A DNA stretch of 64,000 bases from Symbiotaphrina buchneri. Lineage: Eukaryota > Ascomycota > Symbiotaphrinales > Symbiotaphrinaceae. This document shows, piece by piece, positions 23,761-33,711 of the stretch. The notes beneath the pieces were generated by a model. It did not search any database, was not told the DNA's origin, and saw nothing but the letters and a program-made list of their open reading frames with translations. Numbering within the stretch: position 1 is the stretch's first letter; each line of letters opens with the position of its first letter. Position numbers and translations under genes: made by a program. Location: assembly GCA_001599915.1 (NCBI GenBank), contig BCIG01000007.1, forward strand, positions 620,001-684,000, written 5' to 3'.

Positions 23761-25370
23761 CTATATTAAGTATCTAAAAGAATACTGATTAACTATTTAT
23801 ATAATGTTATAATAACTAATTATATAATAAATAAGTTATTTTTACAGGTTATAAACAAATGTTAAAATATAATTAAAACAGTAGAAAAAAGAACTTTTAT
23901 TTTTAAATAAAAAAGTTATTATTAACAAAGAATCTAACTATTTAAAATTTATTGTTATATATTGTTAATATATTTATATATTATTAGTTTTATATTATTA
24001 TAAGATAAAAACCTTTATCTTTATTAACTAAAACATCATTATTATTATTACTATTTTTATCTTTAGAATCTTTTTTATAATTATTTTCTTTAGTTTTAAA
24101 TATCTTTAATTTATTATTGTTATTATTCCTACAGGTTTTATTATTCTTTTTATTAAAACTAACAAAAATATTATTATTAAATAATATACCTGTATTAAAG
24201 TTATTCTATAGTTGGTTAGTAACTATAGATATAAAGTATATATTTAGAAAGATATATTTTTTCAATTAAATAATAACAAAAACTTTTATTATATAAACTA
24301 AACTAATTATTAATTATTAATATTACTATTTTAACAATATGTTAGCTTGATATAAAACAGTATCTATCTTAATAATAAAAACCTTTATAAACTTTTTAAA
24401 AACATAAATAATCTTTCTTATAATATTAATAATTTTAAAATAACTATTATAGTTTTTTAAAAGATGGTTAAAATAGTTTGAAATCTTTAAAAAGATCTGT
24501 AATTTATCAGTAAAAACCTAATAAATTATAGGAAATATAAACTTTAACATATTTCTTATTTATTTTAAAACAACAGATATATATTATATTTTTAGATTTA
24601 AGATTTTAACAATAGTTGTTTTCTAGGTTTTTAGCTAATTACTTTATATAACAGATATATATCTTTTTAAAAAACTCTTTTTTTATAAATAAGAAAAAGA
24701 TTAGTTCCTTTTTAACAGAAGTTAAACAGTTATAAAAAACAGATATAATAATCTTTAAGTATAAAACATATAGTTATAATAAGATATCTAACAAGAAAAA
24801 TAATAATTAAATAGTTTATAAAAAAAGATTTAAAGATTATTAATAAAAAAAGAAGATAAAGAAATAATAGAAGTTAAATAAGCTATATTAACAAGGCTAG
24901 TTACAAATATAATAATAGAAGATAAATAAAAAATGTTTTTTTATTATAAAAGAGTTTTAATAAATATTAAGTCTTATAATAACTATCTAGGATATTATTA
25001 ACAATAATCCTAATAGATAAAAAAATAAAAAAGATTATATCTAAGGTTATTTATAATTGAAAAAGGTATTATCATATTAGTTAAAAGTTAAATATAAGTT
25101 AGGATATTATCATATTTAAAATAATTAAGGATAAGATAAAAAGAAAACAAGTAAAATAAAAAATAAAGTAAGATAAAAAATAAGATAAGATAAAACTATA
25201 CCAAGTATATATTATTAAGACTAAGTTAGATAATTATAAATATTTTGTTTTTATATAACTTTTATTATTATATCAACTTATTATTAGCTTTAAAAACTAA
25301 AGTTATAAAAAAAAGTGATTATAAATTATACTTATTGGTAAATTAACCAGTAATACATTAGAAGATATTA
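23761..25370. other. unassigned RIP-mutated sequence
   Basis: Very AT-rich, no open frame of note. Probably the 3' end of the chromovirus plus other decayed repeat DNA, but I could not align it to anything else in the window. Confidence 0.4.
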
Positions 25371-27100
25371 TACTAAGATAGTTAAAAGTAGGTAGATAGC
25401 TATTAAATCAGGTAAGAAAATAGGTAAAAAGATATGCTATAAGAGAAATACTGCTATAAAACAATAGAAATAAAGCTTTTGTATAGGTTATTATATAAAG
25501 AAATTATATAAAGAAATTATATAAAAAACCATATAGAAAAATTATATACAAAACTATATAAAGAAATCATCTATCCAAAACAAAAAACAAATACTAATAA
25601 AACAGATTTTAAATTTACTATTTAACATGTTGTTTTTCTATTTTATTATCAAAAAAAGCTTTTATCCCTTAGAACATAGAATACTAAAAAACATTGTTCT
25701 ATTTTATTTTATTAAAGCTTAGACCATATTATATAATATTAATATAAAAGTATAAATTACCTTCTATACCTTCTATACCTTTTATATCTTTTATACCCTT
25801 TTTCTTATTATATATATCCTTTCTTATTAGGTAATTATCTTATAGCTATTAAACAGGCTAAAAAGAAATACAAGCTATACTAGAAGATCTTTTAGCTATC
25901 TAAAAAAGCTTTCTGTTAACATATAGATAATCTGTACAACCTGATCAATTTTCTATACCTAGGTATAGGAAATCAGGTCTTATCTGCTGTTAACAATGTT
26001 TAATAAGCTTAAATTATAAACTTTTATACTATCTTTTTCTTGTTAACTATGTTTTTAGTTATAATCTTCTAAGCTTTAGATAATAGCCTATTTAAGGCTA
26101 AGTAATAATTTTTATTATAATAATAAAAACCTTTTTTTATATCTTTATACAAACTAAGACAATAGACTTAAATATAATCTAGGATACAGTAATAATAACA
26201 GGTATAAAGATATAAAACCTGGTATCTTTTTTTATAAGTTTCCTGTATATCTAATAATAAATTAGGTAATATTAATAGATTAAACATAGGTCTAACTGGA
26301 AAAAAGCTTTTTGATAACAGGTATAGCTTTGTAAAACCAATATATACTATCTTTTTTATGCTGTCTTTAAGTGTTTTAGTTAAAATAGAAAGTATTAGCT
26401 TTTACAATGTTTTAATAAGGTTGTTAACCTTTTTATCCAAGCTTTTTAATAATATCTTAACTATTCTTTTAACAATATCCTAAACCTTTTATTGTTTTTA
26501 AAGCTCTTTTACTTCTTAGGTATATATAATTTTTTATAAAGTCTTTTAAGATTGTAATTTAAACTGTTACAAGGTATTATTAACAATATGTTAAGCTTAT
26601 ATAAAATCATAAAGCTTGTTAAAATTTAGATTTATAATATTGTTTAGGTTTATATAGTACTTTTATATTATATTAGCCTAGATAATAATAGAAACCCTTT
26701 ATAGAAACAGGTTATTATATAGAGAAATTATATAAAAAACCATATAAAGAAATCACCTATTTAAAATAAAAAACAAACATCAGCAAAACAGATCTTAAAT
26801 TTACTATCTAACATGCTATTCCTTTATCTTATTATCAAAAAAAGCTTTTATCTTTTAAAACATAAAATACTAAAGAAACATTGTTTTATTCTGTTTTGCT
26901 AAAGTTTAGATCATATTATATAACATTAGTATAAAAGCATAAATTACCTTTTTTATACCTTTTATACCTTTTATACCTTTTATACCTTTTATACCTTTTA
27001 TACCTTTTATACCTTTTATACCTTTTATACCTTTTATACCTTTTATACCTTTTATACCTTTTATACCTTTTATACCTTTTATACCTTTTTCTCTATTATA
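25371..27100 (-). mobile_element. deletion derivative of the subtype 2 gypsy element
   Basis: From left to right: a full LTR copy (25371-25812), about 0.9 kb of internal sequence similar to 16740-17330 and then to 14940-15000, and from about 26705 a partial LTR to 27100. Gag-like sequence runs directly into the middle of the right-hand LTR, so a large internal deletion or recombination has removed most of the element. Heavily RIP-mutated, old. No convincing target duplication was found at the ends. Confidence 0.6.
26946..27089. repeat. expanded, RIP-converted 9-bp minisatellite
   Basis: About 15-16 almost perfect copies of TTTTATACC. The unit derives from TTCTGCACC (seen at 16568-16638) by three transitions, and all copies share the same state. 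Confidence 0.9.
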
Positions 27101-29930
27101 ATATCTGGTAGAAAGCTAGTAAGAACTTGGTTATATAGTATCCTTATCTATTTTAACAAATATATCTTAATATATTAGTAATCTTAAGAATATATATTAG
27201 TTATATTAAAGAATATAGTTATTAAATACCTGTTAAACAGCTAATAATCTATCTGTATAAACAAGATCTATAATATTTCTATCTTATATAGAAACTTAAA
27301 AGACTTTAGATATATAGTATTAATTAAATTTATATTTAAATAACTAATAATTAATTTTAAAATCTATCTAACTGATAGCTATCTTTTTATTATAATCCTA
27401 TTGTATATTTTTTACCAGATATTATAACAGTTTAAAAAGCTAGTTATATATAACCTTTATATAAATAAACAATAATAAAAAAATATAAAGTTTATTAAAT
27501 ATTGTTTAAATTAATATTATTATTAGATAAATAAGAAAATAATTTTTAGAATATTATATCTAATTAAATAAAATAAACCTTTAATTATTATAATAGTATT
27601 AATAATTAAAAATATATAAATTAATTATTAAACCAATGAAAAAAATTAAAGTTTAAAAATAATTAAATAAAAAGATTTTTTAAAACTAAACATTAGTTTA
27701 AATAGTTACTTAAGTTTTTAAACAAATAAAAGATTTATATTAAAGATATTAAACAAGTAAAGACTTAAAGAAAAAAAGATGTTATTATAAGAAATAAAAA
27801 AACAAAGTTTTAAGTTTATAAAAAGAATTATTTAAAAAAAAACAATATTGAAAAATAACATTAAAGTAATTTATAATTAAATAAAAACCAGTATAATAAC
27901 ATGATAAATAGTTATAATTAATAATAAAAAAAAGAAAAAAAATAATAAAAAATAATAATAAATTTAATAACAAATTAAAAAAGGTTATTAATAATAAATA
28001 GGTTTTAAATAATATTATTAATGTTTTTATTAATATAAATGTTTTTATTTAAAATATTATTTAGAATTTATTCTTTTAAAATAAAGTTATAACTTAATAT
28101 TAACTTATAAAGAAAACTTAAGTTATAGTTGATTTATTATATACTAATCAAAAAAATAGTTTATTATTATATTTAAAAGATAGTTAAAAAATTAAAGAAT
28201 TTAATTATATAGAATAATTTTAATATAACCTTTATTCTTAATAAATCTATAAGTTAACTAATTATTATAATTAAATCTTTAAATTAATTAAATACCAGTT
28301 AAAATAACTTATAACTAAAGTTTCTATAACTTTAAAAACAAATAGATTATATTAAAGATAATATATAGTATTAATAAAAAAGTTTAAATAAGATCTTGAT
28401 AATTCTATAATAATAATCATATATTAAAGATAATAAAAAAGAAAAAAGTACAAGTTAAAAAAATATAAATTAAAAAATAAAAAAATCTTAAAATTAAGTA
28501 TAATTAAAATAATTTTTTATATTAATTAATATATTAATATATTTAGATTAAACTTTAGTATAAGGTTTTTTATAATATATTTATTATTAATAATAATAAT
28601 TATATATTTAATAAGTTTTTATTTATAATTACAGTAAACTTTAACTAAAACTTTTAAATAAGATTCTTATTAATTTATCTAAGGATTATTAGTTTTTTTA
28701 TCTTAATATTAAGGTTTTTTTATAGTTTTCTATTTATTTACCTGGTAATATCAATAAATTCATTATAGAATTAGATGTTTTATATAATTTCCTGTTGATT
28801 TACCTGGTAATTATTATATTTTTGTTTTAATATTAAAATATTTTATTAATATATAATAATAAGATTTTTAACTATTTTATATAAATTTAATTATTATAAT
28901 TTTAAAACTTTTGATTTTTATTTAGATTAATTTAATAGATAATAAGGATTATTAAACAAAAAATTAAACTTATATATTATTAAGATTTAATTATATCTAT
29001 TAATAATTATTTTAAAATTTATAAGGAAAATAATAATTTAATAATAATAATAATCAATCAGAAAAAACCTTAATTTATATATGTTCTTATAGATTTATAT
29101 TCTTTAAAAAAATATAATTTATTTAAAACTGTTTTTAACAAAGATATAACACTTTAATATCTTATGATTAAATTGTTTTCATGTTAAATTAATCTATTTA
29201 TTATAAATTTTTTATATAAGAATAATATATCTTTTTTTATATATATAACCAATATTTTTATATATAAAAATCATTTGTTTTTAATTAGTATTAATAGATT
29301 TAAATCTTTAGATAAGATTAAATATTGTAAATAAAATAAAATTTATTATACTACCTTGAATAAATTTATAAAAATATAATATAATATCATCTAAAGTTAT
29401 AATTACTTGAAAATATATATTATAATCATATTTATAACCAGAATATATAAGTTATTAAATATTAACATTTTTAATTGTTTTTTTTAAACTAATATATAGA
29501 TTAAAAGGTTTTATTAATAAAATTTTATACCTGATTTTTTTTTAAGTTTATATCATTGTATTATCTAAATATATTGATTTAATTATTTATAAAACAAATA
29601 ATTTTCATTTTAATAAAACTTATTTCTATAACATTTAACCAGGTAATATATAATATCATTAAAAACATTAGATATCTAATTTTTTAACTTATTAAATTTA
29701 TATATTAAATTATTTAATTTAATTAGATATATTATCTTTATTAATAATAAATAAAAAATTTCAGTAAAATTTAGTTTATAATAATTATGATATTTAATTA
29801 TTTTAAGATCTAAATAAAAGATAATAGTTTAAATCCTTTTCAAATTAAATCTATTCTAATTGGTTAGTTTAATTTAAAATTAAGGGAAAAGATACTATAT
29901 TATATATGATATATTATTTTATCTTCAGTC
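27101..29930. other. unassigned RIP-mutated sequence, right part of the block
   Basis: Extremely AT-rich. Low-complexity A/T runs dominate and there is no readable domain on either strand. It is presumably decayed retroelement DNA because of its context, but no family can be named from the sequence. Confidence 0.4.
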
Positions 29931-30460
29931 TAATTATCCAGGTTGTACAAGCTGTGTTGATAATATATCTTAAGCCATAGAGTCCAGTTCTTTATAGGAG
30001 ATAGATTCTCAATCAGATAGACAACGATGTAGATCACAGCAAGGTTGGTTATAGCCTGATCGGTGTTCATCGCCATCTCTGCCATCAAAAGTCACGATAC
30101 TACGGCCGAAACTAAAGCTTTGGAGATGATATCCATGGTGTACAGGTTGTAAAGGTCGTTGCTGGTTAGCCAGGAGTCGATTCTGATATCAAAGAGGGTG
30201 ATCAGCTTCAAAGCTTACTAAGATGCCAAGCCTATAGTCCAGGATTTAGGTAGGAAGTTGCAAAACCTGCAGTTTTTCAAAGTTGCTGCACTAGGGGAAA
30301 TTGCGCCAAGAAGAGATAGGGTAGTCCAGAAAGTTCAGGTTGCGAAACCTCTCTAATAGGATAACTGTTAGAGGGTTTATGGTTTTAACAATAGCTACAA
30401 GAATATCAAACAGATTGGCCTGTTCCTTAGTTGACATCTTGATTGAATATATAATTTCAT
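29931..30460 (-). pseudogene. half-decayed unknown reading frame at the right edge of the block
   Basis: Base composition recovers here. On the minus strand an ATG near 30440 opens MSTKEQANLFDILVAIVKTI followed by about 27 more residues to a stop. Further along, in other frames, are SWLTSNDLYNLYTMDIISKA and NLAVIYIVVYLIENLS. The pieces look like real protein with hydrophobic helices, but no single frame joins them. It could be a multi-exon gene with short introns, a host gene fragment mildly hit by RIP, or part of a DNA element. I do not recognise it. Confidence 0.35.
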
Positions 30461-31005
30461 GATATTCCTAAACATCTAATTATTTATAAGGATTAGGAAA
30501 TAAGAATAAATTATCAGCTGTAAGAACGATGCGGTGGTAGAACGTGCAAGAAGCGAAAAGCAGCAACCGCACTAAAATCACGTTAAAACGGCCTCCCCCC
30601 CCCCTAACAATAAGGTAGATATCCCTGCTACGGTGATACTTCGTACGAATACGTGTTTGGCGGAGTTCGCGTTGTGGAGGTGATCAGTGCGCCTTTCCGC
30701 GCCCAGTCTTCCACCAATCAAGACCGAGTACAATAAGGCTCCTGCCAAGCACAAGCGATTCAATCGATACCTACCCTACCTACCTTAGGTACGAATCATT
30801 TGCTATTTCCCTTTTCCATGGTAGCAGTCCGCATACCTACCAGCTACACCATTGCGAAAGATCCCGGGCTAAATCGGTCCATGACGTTGTCGGCTTGCGC
30901 ATCTTCCGTTGCCACACGACTAAGGACTTCTGCAAGTCCTCACTGGGCTTCGAGCCAGGACACCTTGCCTCTGGATGGTCTCATGGGCAGGCTACGATAA
31001 CATAG
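30461..31005. other. intergenic region, promoter of the OXLD1-like gene
   Basis: Base composition is normal from about 30520 on. A run of 11 C (30594-30604) and a repeated TACCTACC stretch (30768-30782) are the only features. No gene supported. Confidence 0.45.
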
Positions 31006-31852
31006 ATGGAGCAGACGTTGCTTGGGAGGGCGTCCTCAAAAGTGGGAAATGCTCTCTGTGCGACTTGCTTGCGGGCTTCACGCCAGTCGCGGATAACGGG
31101 TAGACCCGTCGGTCTACAGAACAGCGACAGACTGCTGCGTCGCTTTCAGACCACTCGTCCACAGAGGGCGGATGGCGATCAAGCAAATTCTTTGGAAGGC
31201 TATTATTCCGGTATGTGGTGACATCAATATGCGCCTCACGATCTGAACCTTTGGAGCTAACTGGTTAGACCTCCTTGAGCAGCCTATGCGCAAGGTCGCC
31301 CCGGCTACCGCGACGGCGCCAAACCCACCACCCAAGGAGTCTTTGCCGAAGACAGACAAAGAACAGAACCTGCAGAAGGCGCGCATAGTGTTTGGCTCGC
31401 GTCTGGCTGGTCCAGCAGAGCGGCGCGATGAGATTGAGAAAAAGTCTATCAATATAGCGGGGGTGATGGTCCCTCCCCGGCCCGAGGAGCCAGATAATTG
31501 TTGCATGTCCGGCTGTGTCAATTGCGTGTGGGATCGATTTCGGGATGAGCTGGAAGAGTGGGCGGCCAAGAGTGCGGAGGCGCGGGCCAGGCTGCAGGCG
31601 ATGCGAGAGAAGGGGCAGGGGACAGGATTGATGACTGCTCCAGAAAATGCACCAACACATACCGTCACCAGCATGGACGATGATGGGGGTGGCAGTGAGA
31701 CGAACTGGGGAACTGGCTTGGACACTGCCATTGCCTCTGACCCAGGCGACCTCTTTGCTGATATACCGGTCGGTATCAGGGAGTTCATGAAGACGGAAAA
31801 GAGGCTGAAAGAAAAGCATATCAAGGAGGGTACATGGCATGGACCGACATGA
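31006..31852 (+). CDS. oxidoreductase-like (OXLD1-type) mitochondrial protein
   Basis: Two exons, 31006-31210 and 31269-31852, with a GTATGT donor, CTAAC branch and TAG acceptor, give 262 residues. The N-terminal 50 residues are rich in Arg, Ser and Ala without acidic residues (SRQSRITGRPVGLQN, RRFQTTRPQRA), a typical mitochondrial presequence. The diagnostic part, near residue 140, is PPRPEEPDNCCMSGCVNCVW, the Cys-rich signature of the oxidoreductase-like domain found in human OXLD1 and yeast YPL107W. The molecular function of that family is not established. The rest is charged, and the C-terminus has a conserved-looking IPVGIREFMKTEKRLKEKH segment. It converges on DPM3, with 135 bases between the stops. 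Confidence 0.85.
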
Positions 31853-31987
31853 GAGCATCATGATTGAGCGTTATGTAAAATTCTGGCCGTCCAGCGAGCG
31901 ATATGCGAAGACTTCAGGGCCATTTAGCAGCCATATCAGAGTAGAGTCGCAGATTGGCTAGTTCCAGTCCTGTCATTCTGAATGAAT

Positions 31988-32396
31988 TTAGTCTACATCG
32001 ACCCCTTTGGCACGTAGCTCGGATCTGGCTTGGTCGATCTCCTTCATCAACTCCGCGTGCGCCTCGGGGACGTCATTGAAAGTCAGAACGCCCCAGCCAA
32101 GCTTGAAAAGTAGGTAGGCTCCGAAAGATACGATGGCCCAGAAGGGAATCTAGCATCGCATCAGCATAATTGTAACCGAACAATAAGGTAGCAGGTTGAA
32201 GTCTGTCTCATGTCGCTCCACCACCTACCACAGGGATGATCTCCTCTTGGATCTTGGGAGGAAAGGGAATGAGCCCAATGTAACAAGCCAGATATAGCTG
32301 TGCCAAATCAGCAAATCCTTGCGGGCGGGGGAACGCATGAAGGCCTACCGAGGAGACGAGGAGGGCAATGGACACGGTTTGCTGAGCGCGGGTCAT
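31988..32396 (-). CDS. dpm3: dolichol-phosphate mannosyltransferase subunit 3
   Basis: Small ER membrane subunit that tethers and stabilises the DPM1 catalytic subunit, needed to make Dol-P-Man for N-glycans, GPI anchors and O-mannosylation. Three exons, 32349-32396, 32229-32297 and 31988-32149, give 92 residues, the usual size. The product begins MTRAQQTVSIALLVSS, has two membrane helices (residues about 5-28 and 38-58) separated by PPKIQEEIIPV, and ends with GWGVLTFNDVPEAHAELMKE, the conserved cytosolic tail. All three exons keep the frame, with GT..AG signals. An in-frame ATG at 32417 would add seven residues, but the family starts at MTRAQQ. The gene is too short and too split to stand out as an open frame. 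Confidence 0.93.
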
Positions 32397-33711
32397 TGTG
32401 ACGGAAGAGAGCAGCACAATGCTAGCAGGCTGGTAGGCGCGAGAGCTGACGAGGAAGACTTGATAACTAAGATCAAGGCGAGCTGGCTGGGTGTAAAGGA
32501 GCGACGAGAGTGGGCGAGATGTGGCCAGGAGAGCTTGTGAGCTTGCTGTCCGTCTGAAGCAATAACCGAAGCTTCTCCTTTGCTGATGCCAGCCTCGCCT
32601 GAAATGCTTGCTGTATTATGTAATACGCGCGAAGAATCACTCTTAAAGACAAAGGAGGCGGTGGGATATATTTCCGAGCGTTTAGCTTCGACGGGGCTCG
32701 TAGGGAAACTCAAATAAGGTATCGGCCGAATAATGAGCCAATACAGATTTTCAGAACTCTCAATGAATGATGCCTGCAAGGTAGTGATATTCTATTGTGA
32801 TTGATACTGTTCAATTACCTACAGGTGTTCATATGTCCACTGTCGCAAATGAATTGTATGACGAAGTTCAGTTGGGTGACCATGGAGAGTCCGCGGGCTT
32901 CTCTTCAATTTCTGACAGATTTCGGTCCCGAACTGGGCATTGTTCGACCGACAATTGGGTAGCTTCGGGCATGACAGGACGTGGAGACCCTTCTTCGGCA
33001 GTCCGAAATTTCAAGTTCGTCCGTGTACCGCGTCTCCGATGCGCTGGGCGGTCCTTTTTCTAGTGCGGGATAGGGATGCGGATAGAGAATAGCCCGAAGG
33101 TACACTTTCCCGGACGATTGTAAGATCCGGTCATCAATTCAAGCTCAGCCTCGCACCAGGGGGAAAAGAGGAGGGCCCAGCAATGGCTGAAACTTCTGGC
33201 ACCCAAGCATCATTCGTAGTCCCCACTAAGCATAACAGTGCGAGAAGATTGCATAAGGGTAGATCAGTAAATGGCTGCCTGGTTGAAGGCGCAGACAAGC
33301 TTTGGACCAAGCGATAAGCCCGCTGCTCCTGACCTATCCGAGACGAAGCAATGCGAGTTAAAGCGAGTGCGAAGGAGCCTAAAAACAAACCAGTCGGTGT
33401 GCGTTTACGCATATACTTGCACTAAAACATGAAAAGCGCTGGCCCAGGACGTATCCATTCCGCAACGGTTGCCTGTCAGAGGAAAGCTCGCTGTGCTCAG
33501 CCCTAATTGACTCATGTGCTAGACGAAAGACATTGATGTTGATTCGGCCACCTGGTCGATACCAATACGGGTGGCTAAGGTAGATGAGTCGTGTGGCTTC
33601 GGTCCCGTCTCTTCTTCCCTAGCCTAGAGCGTACCTTAGGATCGGCCCTCCATTAAGGTAAGGTGGGTGGGTTCGTACCTTACATGGGGTCCAGATATAT
33701 AATTATCGGGC
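32397..33711. other. 1.3-kb intergenic region
   Basis: Lies between the divergent DPM3 and armadillo-protein genes. Antisense and sense open frames up to 128 codons occur but start with or contain no recognisable protein pattern. A pyrimidine- and repeat-poor segment at 33600-33690 with several TACCTTA-like words precedes the next gene. Nothing else supported. Confidence 0.4.

Larger units (their letters stand above)
7796..30460. other. AT-rich, RIP-type repeat block (retroelement graveyard)
   Basis: About 22 kb made almost wholly of A and T, with only short, less AT-rich patches (8.1-8.6, 14.8-16.65, 17.3-19.3 and 29.93-30.46 kb). No intact long reading frame exists. Repeated copies inside the block differ from each other mainly by C-to-T and G-to-A transitions on the same strand. 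That is the mark of repeat-induced point mutation, which acts on duplicated DNA in many ascomycetes. The left edge is sharp, within about 10-20 bases of 7795; the right edge is gradual. Such blocks are often heterochromatic, and some form centromere cores or subtelomeres; which applies here cannot be told from sequence alone. Confidence 0.9.

Noticed and set aside
26946-27089. CRISPR-like or telomere-like array
   Set aside because: Simple head-to-tail 9-bp units without spacers, and the unit is traceable to an LTR minisatellite; not a telomere repeat.
31114-31824. 236-codon minus-strand frame as a gene
   Set aside because: It is antisense to the OXLD1-like gene, whose exons, presequence and Cys signature are convincing; the antisense protein is low-complexity without motifs.
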